NCBI GenBank assembly: GCA_020635725.1
Contig: JACJZF010000005.1
Location: 1-64,000 of the forward strand
Direction: 5' to 3'
Length of the DNA: 64,000 nt
From: Flavobacteriales bacterium
Lineage (GTDB): Bacteria; Bacteroidota; Bacteroidia; Flavobacteriales_F; PHOS-HE28
Shown: piece by piece, positions 49,502-57,780 of the stretch
Position numbering within the stretch: position 1 is the stretch's first letter
Layout of the letters: the number at the start of each line of letters is the position of its first letter
The notes under the pieces: generated by a model
What the model was told of the DNA's origin: nothing
What the model saw: only the letters and a program-made list of their open reading frames with translations
The model's database searches: none
Position numbers and translations under genes: made by a program

Positions 49502-52500
49502 CTAGCGCAGCAAGGTCACGTGGCCGATGCGGCGGTCGCTCTCGTTCCGGTCGACGAAGGAGAACTCGAGCTGCCACACGTACACATCCTCCTTCGCAGG
49601 CGCTCCGCCCAGGCTGCCGTCCCAGCCCTCATCGGGGTCGGTGCTGGAGAACTGCAGCTGGCCCCAACGGTCGTAGATCGATAGCAGGTAGGTGGCCGGC
49701 TCCGGACCGCGCATGATCGGCAGGAAGAGCTCGTTCACGTCATCGGCATTCGGCGTGAAGGAGTTGGGCACGTAGAGCGTGAGCACATCCTCCACGGTGA
49801 TATAGCGCACGGTGGTGTCCATGCACTGGTTCGTGTCGGCCACGATGAGCATGATGGGGTAGCTCGCTGCTACTTCCTCGGGGAAGATGATGGAGGTGTT
49901 GGGTACCGAATCGGTCCCGAATCGGCCTCCTTCCCCGAAGCTCCACCACCAGCTCACGACATCGGGCGAGCTCGCATCGAACAGATCGAAGCGCGGCCAG
50001 AAGATGTCGCCACCGGTGGTCGCGTAGGTGAAGTCGGCCTGCGGCTTCGGCAGCACGGTGATGTATTCGCTGAATAGGGAATCGCCCCAGCAGCCCATCG
50101 GGGAGACCACCGTGAGGCTCACGTTGTAGGTGCCTGAATGCAGGTAGAGGTGGCTGGGGTCAGACTCGGGACTCACGGTGCCATCGCCGAAGTTCCACGC
50201 GGTGAAGGCGGTCTGGCCGGCAGGCGTAGCGTTGGCGAAATCGACCTGCAAGGGGGGGCAGCCGATGCGCGGCTCGGCCAGGATGTCGGGGTCCGGGCGG
50301 TCCCAGGCCGTGATGTAATCCACGAGCACCGTGTCGTTCACGCAGCCCCAGGGCGCCGTAACGGTGAGGCTTACGGTGTAGGTGCCCCACGCCGCGTAGG
50401 TGTACTCGGGGTCGCACTCCGTGGATGCATCGCCGTTGCCGAAGGTCCAGGCGCAACTGGCCACCGAGGCCGGGTCGGTCAGGTTCTGGAATTGGATGGT
50501 GAGCGCTTCGCACCCTTGCGTGGTATCCGATCCGATGATGGGCACGGGCTCGGGGATGGCGTCGATGTAGGCGACGGCGGTGGTGTCGTCCACGCAACCC
50601 TCGGCAGATGTCACGGTGAGCGTCACATCGTACAGGCCGGCTACGGCGTAGGTGTGCTGCGGGTCGCAATCGGTGCTGGTGGCGGCATCACCGAAGGCCC
50701 AGGAGCAGTCGACGCTTCCGGTGGAGGTGTTGGTGAAGTCGAAGGGGAAGGAGTAGCATTGGCTGGGAACGGCGGACTCGAACGAGGCCAGCGGCGGCTG
50801 ATAAACGGTGATGTACGGATCGAAGAGCGTATCGGCCGTGCAGCCTTGGGGCGAGGTGATGGTGAGGCTCACGGCGTAGGTCCCCGGTTGCGTGTAGATG
50901 TATGCCGGCGCGCAATTGGCCGAAGTGCCGCCATCGCCGAAGTCCCACGCGCAGGCCGCGCTTTGGCCGGGCGGGGTGGTATTGGTGAAGGTCACCAGGA
51001 AGGGCGGGCAGCCGGCCTGCGCATCGGCGCTCAGATCGGGCTGCGGGAGCTCATGCACGGTGATCCAGTCGGTGAGCACCGTGTCCGACACGCAGCCATT
51101 GGCCGAGGTGGCGCTGAGCGATACGCTGTAGAGGCCCGCCGTGGTGTATGTGGCGCTGGCGGCGCAATCGGAGCTGGTTTCCCCATTGCCGAAGGTCCAC
51201 GCGCAGCTGAGGTTCGAGCCCGGCGGCACATTCTGCGAGAAGCTCGCCGTATGAGGCCGGCATCCGGCAGGCGCATCCACGATCGGCGCGAGCACCGGAC
51301 TGGGCAGCACCTCGATCAGCGCATCCATGATCGTGTCGTTGCCGCAGACCCCGCCGGTGGAGATCGTGAGCGATACGGAGTAGAGGCCGGCAGCGGGAAA
51401 GGTGTACGTAGGGTCGCAGCCGATGGCGCTGCCACCATCACCGAAGTCCCATGCGCAATCGGTCCAGTCGCCGACGGAGGCATTGGTGAAGTTCACCGTG
51501 AGCGGCTCGCATCCTTGCGTGGCATCAGGGGTGAACGCGGCCGTGGGTGGCGCCACCACCTGCACCGCACCCACCACGGTCGTGTCGCCCACGCAGCCCT
51601 CCGCGCTGGTTACCGTGAGCGTGACGTCGTACGTGCCGGGCGTGTCGTAGGTGATCGTGGTATCGCAGGTGCCGGTGCTTGTGCCGATGCCGAAATCCCA
51701 GGCGCAGCTCGCCACTGTTACCCCTGCGGTGGTGCTGGTGAGCGTGGTGGTGTGCGGTGCGCAGCCTACCGGGGATGAAACAGTGAAGCTGGGATGCGGG
51801 TCAGGCGGTATGGTCACCTCGTAGGGCACCGTTACGCACACGGTATCGTTGAGCTGGTAGCGGAACTGATAGGTGGCCGGAGGCAGCGCATTGGCGCTGA
51901 TCGCCAACGTGAGGCCCGTTTCGCCCAAGAGCGCTACGCCTTCCTGGTACCACTGGTAATCACCGGACAGCGAATCCGGGGTGGCTTCCAGCACGAGGTC
52001 GTTCGTGCACCAGCCGCCCAAGGGCGCTATCGATGCATCGTACGGGATATCCTCCGCGAGGAGCAGATTGTCGATGAAGAAATAAGGGATGTGCCCGTTC
52101 TGCCCCTGATAGTCCGGGGGCAGGATGCAAGGCGATCCGAGCATGACCGCCGCCACATCGAAGGTGGGGGTGAAGGTGATGTTCTGCAGGGACCAGCTGT
52201 TATCCGGCGTTTATAGGGTGGTGCCCAGCGGCACCCAGCCATTGGCTTGCGGGCATGTCGTGGTGTTCACCGGGAAGGCCACGCAATTGGGCAACCCGAA
52301 AATGGTGATCTCGATCGGCCCGAAATAGATCGGGATGGTGCTGGAGAAGATGCCATCCGGCGCCTCGGCCGAGATGTTGAAATTGATGCTGTACTGCTCG
52401 CCGGTGACCATGGGCGAGAGGAGGCAGGCACCGAGATACTCCTGCCAATCGGGCATGATGATCAACCCCGCCAGACCATCGCCATCGGGGATGGGAGCGG

Positions 52501-52807
52501 GGACGCTGTTGGGCAGGTATCCGTTCGCGTTGAAATAGTCGCTGGTGGCATCGGTGGCTTGGAACCAGCCGTCCGCGCAGTTCAATTGGCTCCAGGAGCT
52601 GGGCAGGCACAGATGGTCCTCGAAGGAAGGGTTGGGGATGAGCGATTCGGTGGCACCGGCCGCGAGGTTGCTGCAGGTGCAGGCCGTGGAATCATTCAGG
52701 TCGATCAGGCCATTCCCGTCATCATCGATGCCGTTGTTGCAGATCTCCTGCGCGCGGGAAGCCGTGGCGAGCGCAAGGACGAATAGCGATAGAAGAATGC
52801 GCTGCAT
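49502..52807 (-). pseudogene. Large T9SS (type B) PKD-repeat surface protein with internal stop codon
   Basis: Two open frames (52807-52211 and 52210-49502) are in the same frame and separated only by a TAA at 52211-52213. Reading through the stop gives continuous, sensible sequence (GTTL, stop, then TPDNSWSLQNITF), so this is one gene of about 1,100 codons. It starts with a signal peptide and a MopE-like NNGIDDDGNGLID. The large part has eight PKD-like repeats (each with CAWDFG or a variant), then the gliding-motility C-terminal domain VPNSFTPNADDVNELFL to DRNESDRRIGHVTLLR. It would be an adhesin-like surface protein. The stop (probably TAT to TAA) suggests a broken gene or a sequencing error. 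Confidence 0.85.
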
Positions 52808-53046
52808 GATCAGGGAATCAAAGGTCTAAAGTTGATCACTTCGTCCGTATGACGTTTTCCACCGAAAAATGGCGCCTGCTCCGTGTTCGCGGCGCGGCGC
52901 TACGAGCAACGGAGTGCCGAAGGCATGGATTGGATTCCTTGCTCTGATTTCCGTGATGGACGGTTCGTGCGCCCTCTCGCTGCCGGATGCCGTTCTCACT
53001 CGGTCTCGGCTGATCGTCCGGAGCCAATTCGCGTGAAACGCTGCAC
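52808..53046. other. Intergenic region upstream of the PKD-repeat gene
   Basis: These 239 bases hold a GACCTTTG -7-like box (52819-52826, minus strand) eleven bases before the PKD gene's ATG. No gene with motifs or consistent codon usage is seen. Confidence 0.4.
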
Positions 53047-53772
53047 TCACCGCGCCTGCCAGATCGTGATCGCGCCCATGAGCACCACGAGGCTGAGAAC
53101 GATGATGCGGAAGGCCTGCTGCTCGATGCGTGCGAGGGCAAGTTTGCCGAGGTAGCTGCCCACTACGCTGGTGATGGCCATGATGGGCAGGTAGCCGATG
53201 ATCTGGTGCGTGACGAAGCCCTGCGCGCTGTACACCACGGTGCGGCCCAGGTCCACGCCCATGTCGATCCATGCGCTGGTGGCCACGAAGGCGGTCTTCT
53301 CCAGACCGAAGGCGGCGAGGGTGAGGCCACGGATGGCGCCGCCGGTGCCGGCCAGTCCGGCGAGCAGGCCCGATACCGCGCCGCCCGCCATGGCCGTGCC
53401 GGGCTTATCGTTAAGGGTGATGCGCGGGGCGAGCAGCATGATGGTGCCGAGCGACACGAGCACCGTGCCCATGAAGAAGGCGAGGTGGTTCTCATCGAAG
53501 CGCACCGTGAGCCGCGCGCCGATGAGCACGCCGATGACCGCCGGGATGCCGAGCCAGCCGAGCAGCCGCCACGAGACGCCCGTGCGGAACAGGAGCATCT
53601 TGGCCGCGTTGCTGAACACATGGAAGAGCGCGGTGAGGCCCAATGCCTGATCGAAGGGCAGGAACCAGCCCGCCAATGGCATCACCAGCATGCTGGAGCC
53701 GAAGCCGCCGATGGTGCCCAGCACCTCGGCGACGAGCAGCAGCGCGGTGAAGAGGATGAGCGATTGCTCCAC
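53047..53772 (-). CDS. TauE/SafE-family sulfite-exporter-like permease
   Basis: This 241-residue protein is a TauE/SafE-type transporter with about eight hydrophobic segments in two similar halves (EVLGTIGGFGSSMLVMPLAG in the first; AVSGLLAGLAGTGGAIRGLT in the second). Relatives move sulfite, sulfoacetate or other organic anions across the inner membrane; the substrate here is unknown, but a neighbouring cysteine-dioxygenase-like gene hints at sulfur. The start is a GTG (MEQSLILF), and TAGCTTCG ends four bases upstream while overlapping the stop of the response regulator gene. Confidence 0.85.
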   Translation of the reverse strand: MEQSLILFTALLLVAEVLGTIGGFGSSMLVMPLAGWFLPFDQALGLTALFHVFSNAAKMLLFRTGVSWRLLGWLGIPAVIGVLIGARLTVRFDENHLAFFMGTVLVSLGTIMLLAPRITLNDKPGTAMAGGAVSGLLAGLAGTGGAIRGLTLAAFGLEKTAFVATSAWIDMGVDLGRTVVYSAQGFVTHQIIGYLPIMAITSVVGSYLGKLALARIEQQAFRIIVLSLVVLMGAITIWQAR

Positions 53773-53776
53773 GCCC

Positions 53777-53784
53777 CGAAGCTA
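53777..53784 (-). promoter_or_regulatory. Probable -7 box of the TauE/SafE gene
   Basis: TAGCTTCG on the minus strand fits TAnnTTyG, includes the TAG stop of the upstream response regulator gene and ends four bases before the GTG start. Confidence 0.45.
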
Positions 53785-54843
53785 CCGGCTGGCCAGTTGC
53801 TCCAGCTTCGCCTTGTTCTTGATGACGATCTCGCGGCCGTGCGTCTCGATCATGGCCTCGTCCTTCAGGTCGGTGAGGCAGCGGATGAGTGACTCGGTGG
53901 CGGTGCCCACCACGGTGGCGAGGTCCTCGCGGCTGATACGCACGCCGAGGCCCGGCTCCTGCTTCTCGGCGTAGCGCGCGTGGATGCGCAGGAGCGCCTG
54001 CGCCACGCGCTGGCGCACGCTGGCATAAGCGAGCTGCAGCAGGTGCTGCTCCTTCTCTTTCACGTCGCGCGCCAGCATCTTGATGAAGCGGATGCTCACG
54101 TCGCGGTCCTTGTAGAGCAGGGCGAGCAGGTCCTCGCGCGGCACCAGGGCGATCTCGCTCGGCTCCAGCGTCTCGGCCGATTCGAGGGCGTGCCCGTTTT
54201 CCAGCAGGCCCATGTACCCGATGAACTCACCGGGGCCATGCAAGGTGGTCACCAGCTCCTTGCCGTCGTTGTTGATCTTGAAGGAGCGTGCCTTGCCGCT
54301 CACGAGGTAGGGCACCTGGCGCAGCTCATCGCCCTCGTGGAAGAGCATCTCCTTGGCGGGCAGCTTGCGCGTCTTGCGGTCGCGGCTCAGGTCCTTGAGC
54401 GCATCGAGGCCGCGCGCCTGGTCGAGGAACTTCGTGAGGCCATCGATGCCGCCATCGAAACCCTTGCGGAAGAGCTCGCTGCGCTTCAAGCGTCCCTCGA
54501 TGGCGTTGAGCAGCTCGCTCTCCTCGAAGGGCTTGGTGAGGTAGTCGTCGGCGCCCAGGTCCATGCCCTTGCGCATGTCGCCGCGCTCGGCCTTCGCGCT
54601 CAAGAAGATGAAGGGCAGCTCGGCGGTGCTGGGGTCGCGGCTCAGCATGTGCAGCACGCTGTAGCCGTCGAACTCGGGCATCATGATGTCGCAGAGCACG
54701 AGGTCGGGCTGTTCCTTGCGGGCCAGCTCCACGCCACGGCGGCCGTTCTCGGCCTTGAGCACGCGGTAGTTCGCGAGCTCGAGGATCTCGGCCGTGTTGT
54801 CGCGCATGTCGGCGTCGTCTTCGATCAGGAGGATGGTTCTCAT
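53782..54843 (-). CDS. Response regulator: receiver domain fused to CRP-type sensor and HTH
   Basis: This 353-residue protein has a receiver domain (ILLIEDDADMRD acidic pocket, phosphorylated Asp in LVLCDIMMPEFDGY, LSAKAE, LTKPF lysine). A linker follows, then a cyclic-nucleotide-binding-like domain (EMLFHEGDELRQVPYLVSG, LHGPGEFIGYMGLLENG) and a CRP-type winged helix (VRISREDLATVVGTATESLI). It could integrate a histidine-kinase signal with a small-ligand or redox signal before binding DNA. It overlaps the histidine-kinase stop (ATGA), so they form a two-component pair. Target genes are unknown; the cbb3 and sulfur genes nearby are candidates. Confidence 0.9.
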   Translation of the reverse strand: MRTILLIEDDADMRDNTAEILELANYRVLKAENGRRGVELARKEQPDLVLCDIMMPEFDGYSVLHMLSRDPSTAELPFIFLSAKAERGDMRKGMDLGADDYLTKPFEESELLNAIEGRLKRSELFRKGFDGGIDGLTKFLDQARGLDALKDLSRDRKTRKLPAKEMLFHEGDELRQVPYLVSGKARSFKINNDGKELVTTLHGPGEFIGYMGLLENGHALESAETLEPSEIALVPREDLLALLYKDRDVSIRFIKMLARDVKEKEQHLLQLAYASVRQRVAQALLRIHARYAEKQEPGLGVRISREDLATVVGTATESLIRCLTDLKDEAMIETHGREIVIKNKAKLEQLASR

Positions 54844-56111
54844 GGGAGGGAGTCTGGTTCTGGCGTCGGCGCGGTGGGCCGGAAGCGCTGGGGAAGCTCT
54901 ACGGTGAAGATGGTCTCGCCCGGTCTGCTGGTGAAGCGGATGCTGCCGCCGAGCAGGTCGAGGTAGCGCTTCACGATGTTCAGCCCGAGGCCGGTGCCCT
55001 GGATCGTCATCACGTTGCTGCCGCGGAAGAAGCGCTCGAAGAGGTGCTGCTGGTCCTCGTGCGGGATGCCGAGGCCATGGTCGGTGACGGTGAGGGTGAG
55101 CAGCCCGTCGGCGAAGGCGGTGCGCAGCTGCACGGCCGATCGCTCCGGGCTGTACTTCATCGCGTTGGTGACGAGGTTGGAGATCACGTGCGCGAGCATC
55201 TGCGGGTCGGTGTGCACGATGCGCTCCTCGCCGTGGTGGTCGTAATCGATGCTCTGGCCGGTCTTGGCCAATCCGCGCAGCTCCTCGATCTGCTCGATGC
55301 ACTGGTGCACCACGTCGACCTCGGCGGGCTGCGCCTGCACGATGCCCTGCTCGATGCGCTCCAAGGAGAGGAACTCGTTGAGCATGGCGGTGAGGTCGCG
55401 CACCTTTCCGCGTATGCGGTTCACGTGCTTGCTGACGCGCTCATCGTCGGGGGCGTAGCGGTTGATCAGGTCGGTGCTGCCCATGATGGTGCTGAGCGGC
55501 GTTCGGAACTCATGGCTCGCCATGGCCACGAAGCGGCTCTTCAGCGCGTGCAGCTCGCGCTCCTTCTCCAGGGCGCGTCGCAGGTCCTCCTCCGCCTTGC
55601 GCAATTCGGCGGTGCGCTGCTCCACACGGTCCTCGAGCTCCACGTTGGTGCGCACCAGTTCGTCCTCGGCGAGGCGGCGCAAGGTGATGTCGTTCACCAG
55701 GGCCATCACATAGCGCTGGCTGTTCACATCGAAATGGTTCAGGCTCACCTCCACGGGGAAGACGGAGCCATCCTTGCGCATGCCCTTCAGCTCCATGCCG
55801 GAGCCCATGGGGCGCTGCACCGGCTTCTTGTCGTAGTGCTCGCGGTGCGCGGTGTGCTTGGCCCGTACCGCATCGGGCAGGAGTTCCTCCACACGGTGCC
55901 CCAGCAGCTCGTTGCGCTCATACCCGAACATGCGGCTGAGGCTCGGGTTCTGCATGATGATCCGCCCGGTGCGATCCACCACCACCAGGCCCTCGGTGGC
56001 GGTCATGAACAGCAGCTCGCAGACGCGCGCGGTGTCGGCTTGGCCGAGTGCATCGTCCGCGCTGCTGAGCATGGCGGCAAGGTAGGTGCGGATGCCAGCG
56101 GCGCGCTCCAT
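54840..56111 (-). CDS. PAS-domain sensor histidine kinase
   Basis: This 423-residue protein lacks obvious transmembrane helices. A PAS domain (TEGLVVVDRTGRIIMQNPSL through VMALVNDITLRRLAEDEL) may bind a cofactor or gas. A coiled-coil linker (RVEQRTAELRKAEEDLRRAL) leads to a HisKA domain (phosphorylated His in MASHEFRTPL) and an HATPase domain (NLVTNAMKYSPE, DHGLGIP, GTGLGLNIV). It would phosphorylate the adjacent REC-CRP regulator. The ATG at 56111 shares its first base with the stop of the cysteine-dioxygenase-like gene (TGATG). Confidence 0.9.
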   Translation of the reverse strand: MERAAGIRTYLAAMLSSADDALGQADTARVCELLFMTATEGLVVVDRTGRIIMQNPSLSRMFGYERNELLGHRVEELLPDAVRAKHTAHREHYDKKPVQRPMGSGMELKGMRKDGSVFPVEVSLNHFDVNSQRYVMALVNDITLRRLAEDELVRTNVELEDRVEQRTAELRKAEEDLRRALEKERELHALKSRFVAMASHEFRTPLSTIMGSTDLINRYAPDDERVSKHVNRIRGKVRDLTAMLNEFLSLERIEQGIVQAQPAEVDVVHQCIEQIEELRGLAKTGQSIDYDHHGEERIVHTDPQMLAHVISNLVTNAMKYSPERSAVQLRTAFADGLLTLTVTDHGLGIPHEDQQHLFERFFRGSNVMTIQGTGLGLNIVKRYLDLLGGSIRFTSRPGETIFTVELPQRFRPTAPTPEPDSLP

Positions 56112-56623
56112 CACCTCGGGCCTGCGATGCGGAGGTCCGAGCTGCCGGTGCGCTCATCGTACACGCGCCACTTGCTCATGGGGCGGGCGTAGAGGTTCAA
56201 GGTCACGGCCCGTCCGGCGCCGGCGTTGATGAAGCGGTGGATGGCCATGCCGTTGGTGAGCACGTCGTCGATCCCGGGCCGCAGGTGCCGCTCCTCGGTG
56301 AGCTTCACCCCGCCGGTGCCGGTCAGCGCGTAGCGCTCCTCCACCAGTTCGCCCACGATGGGGTGGATCCAGGCGGTCTGGCTGTCGTAATCGTGGATGC
56401 TGGTGCTCTGGCCCGGCTCATAGCAGATCACCAGCAGCTCGAAGTCGTCGTTCCTGCTGATGCAGGTGCGCGTGTAGTGCTTGCTGTTCCAGCGCAGGTA
56501 AGGGGCCAGGTCGGGCGTGGGATCCGCGTACCGGGCCAAGGTCTGGCCGTAGGCCGCCGGGTCGCGGTGGCGCAGCAGCTCCTGCACGAGCTCGTCGATG
56601 GAACGGATGGGGATGGCGGACAT
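56111..56623 (-). CDS. Cysteine-dioxygenase-family cupin enzyme
   Basis: This 170-residue cupin has the family pattern YTRTCISRNDDFELLVICYE, PGQSTSIHDYDSQTAWIHPI with iron-binding histidines, and a later H in GMAIHRFIN. Cysteine dioxygenases oxidise cysteine to cysteine sulfinate with iron and oxygen; other thiol dioxygenases are possible. It heads an operon with a histidine kinase and a regulator, an unusual pairing that could link sulfur metabolism or oxygen to signalling. Its promoter has TAGTTTCG (56636-56643) and an upstream palindrome TGAC-N4-GTCA shared with the divergent Crp/Fnr gene. Confidence 0.85.
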   Translation of the reverse strand: MSAIPIRSIDELVQELLRHRDPAAYGQTLARYADPTPDLAPYLRWNSKHYTRTCISRNDDFELLVICYEPGQSTSIHDYDSQTAWIHPIVGELVEERYALTGTGGVKLTEERHLRPGIDDVLTNGMAIHRFINAGAGRAVTLNLYARPMSKWRVYDERTGSSDLRIAGPR

Positions 56624-56635
56624 GACCGTACCTCG

Positions 56636-56643
56636 CGAAACTA
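56636..56643 (-). promoter_or_regulatory. Probable -7 box of the cysteine-dioxygenase-like operon
   Basis: TAGTTTCG on the minus strand fits TAnnTTyG, 12 bases from the ATG. The centre of the palindrome at 56667-56678 is 29.5 bases upstream of this box. Confidence 0.5.
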
Positions 56644-56666
56644 CCCGGGTGCCCGAGGCTCCTTCC

Positions 56667-56678
56667 TGACGTTCGTCA
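56667..56678. promoter_or_regulatory. FNR/CRP-like operator, TGAC-N4-GTCA
   Basis: The palindrome TGACgttcGTCA lies in the intergenic region between the divergent cysteine-dioxygenase-like operon and the Crp/Fnr-family regulator gene. It resembles the TTGA-N4-TCAA core bound by FNR/CRP-family proteins. A second copy with the same half-sites occurs at 57761-57772. The natural binder is probably the adjacent regulator, but this is inference. Confidence 0.65.
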
Positions 56679-56709
56679 AGGATTCGGTTGACGTTGATAG
56701 CTTGCCGCC

Positions 56710-57315
56710 ATGTTCAATGATGAGCGGTTGAGGCAGGCGGTCGAACGGGAGGCCGTGCGCAAGCATCTGAAAGCCGGCGAGGTGCTCATGACCGTGGGCG
56801 AGACGATCACCCACATCCCGATCGTGGTGAGCGGCAGCCTGCGCGTGCTGGCCCAGAACGATCGCGGCGAGGAGCGCTTCCTCTACCACATCATGCCCGG
56901 CGAGAGCTGCGCCATGAGCCTGAGCTGCTGCACGGGCCACCAGCCGAGCCCGGTGGTGGCGGTGGTGGAGGAGGATGCCGAGCTGCTCATGATCCCCGCG
57001 CGCTTCATGGAGGAGTGGATGGCCTATCCCGAGTGGCGGCGCTACGTGAGCGATACGCAGAACCAGCGCTTCAATGAACTCCTCGAGACGATCGAGGTGG
57101 TGGCCTTCTCACGCCTCGATGAGCAGCTGTGGAAGTACCTGGTGAAACGCGCCCAGGCCACCGGCGAACATACCCTGAAGGTGACGCACCAGGACGTGGC
57201 GCAGGAGCTCAATTCGCCGCGCGAGGTGATCACGCGCCTGCTTCATCAACTCGCCCAGCGCGGCAAGGTGAAGCTCTCGCGCGGCTCCATCACCCTGCTG
57301 ACCACCAAGAGCTGA
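56710..57315 (+). CDS. Crp/Fnr-family transcription regulator
   Basis: This 201-residue protein has a cyclic-nucleotide-binding-type beta-barrel (EVLMTVGETITHIPIVVSGS, YHIMPGESCAMSLSCC) and a winged-helix DNA-binding domain (VTHQDVAQELNSPREVITRL). No N-terminal cysteine cluster of the FNR type is present, though CC at SLSCCTG is notable. It may respond to redox, NO or another ligand and control the cbb3, cysteine-dioxygenase and small membrane protein genes around it. A TAGCTTGC-like box ends four bases before the ATG, and the palindrome lies just upstream. Its stop abuts the stop of the convergent gene. Confidence 0.9.
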   Translation: MFNDERLRQAVEREAVRKHLKAGEVLMTVGETITHIPIVVSGSLRVLAQNDRGEERFLYHIMPGESCAMSLSCCTGHQPSPVVAVVEEDAELLMIPARFMEEWMAYPEWRRYVSDTQNQRFNELLETIEVVAFSRLDEQLWKYLVKRAQATGEHTLKVTHQDVAQELNSPREVITRLLHQLAQRGKVKLSRGSITLLTTKS

Positions 57316-57513
57316 TCAATCCTCCTTCTTCTTCCCGCTGCGGAAGGAGTTGGCCATGAGGCCACCCATGAGCGCGCCGTAGAGCGTGCTGTTCACGGGG
57401 CTGCCCGTGATGGCGCAACTTCCGCTCGCGCAGCCCACCTGGTTCCAGTATAGCCAACCGGCCACGGCGCCGAGCACGATGGCCCCGGCCGTGATCAGCC
57501 ACACCCGCTTCAT
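57316..57513 (-). CDS. Small membrane protein (DUF6132-like)
   Basis: This 65-residue protein has a hydrophobic N-terminus (VWLITAGAIVLGAVAGWLYW), then a cysteine-containing stretch (GCASGSCAITG) and a glycine-rich helix (YGALMGGLMANSF). It looks like DUF6132-type proteins that accompany YgaP/DUF2892 proteins in Bacteroidota. The function is unknown. Its ATG overlaps the stop of the DUF2892 gene, so the two are coupled. Confidence 0.75.
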   Translation of the reverse strand: MKRVWLITAGAIVLGAVAGWLYWNQVGCASGSCAITGSPVNSTLYGALMGGLMANSFRSGKKKED

Positions 57514-57713
57514 TGCTTCTTGCAGGTGCTGAAGCCGAAGGGCGCGTACAGCGGGCAGAAGCTCATCAGGCTGGTGAGCACGAAGACCGCTGCCAGAACG
57601 AGGAGCACGATGCCCAAGGTGCCGGAGATCGTGCCGGTGAAGTAGAGCACGGCGATGATCGCGGCGATGATGACGCGGAGGATGCGGTCGGCTGAACCCA
57701 TGTTCGCTTTCAT
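57510..57713 (-). CDS. Small membrane protein (DUF2892 / YgaP C-terminal-like)
   Basis: This 67-residue protein has two close transmembrane helices (ILRVIIAAIIAVLYFTGT; LGIVLLVLAAVFVLTSLMSF) after an N-terminal MGSADRILR motif and ends with CPLYAPFGFSTCKK, typical of DUF2892. Family members occur with rhodanese domains or alone in low-oxygen or stress operons. The start at 57713 is preferred over an upstream one because it begins the family motif and lies just after a GACCTTCG promoter box (57730-57737). The operator TGAC-N4-GTCA is centred 29.5 bases upstream of that box. Confidence 0.82.
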   Translation of the reverse strand: MKANMGSADRILRVIIAAIIAVLYFTGTISGTLGIVLLVLAAVFVLTSLMSFCPLYAPFGFSTCKKQ

Positions 57714-57760
57714 GTCAGGGAGTTTGCATCGAAGGTCGTGGCTGTCGGCGACGCGCAATG

Positions 57761-57772
57761 TGACGCAGGTCA
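57761..57772. promoter_or_regulatory. FNR/CRP-like operator, TGAC-N4-GTCA (second copy)
   Basis: TGACgcagGTCA lies between the safE-like gene and the DUF2892 gene. Its centre is 29.5 bases from the GACCTTCG box at 57730-57737, exactly the same spacing as in the cysteine-dioxygenase promoter. It suggests control by the same Crp/Fnr-family protein. Confidence 0.65.
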
Positions 57773-57780
57773 CCCAGCGG

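Noticed and set aside
50138..51778. Plus-strand open frame of 546 codons opposite the PKD repeats
   Set aside because: Its repetitiveness simply mirrors the PKD repeats of the minus-strand gene.
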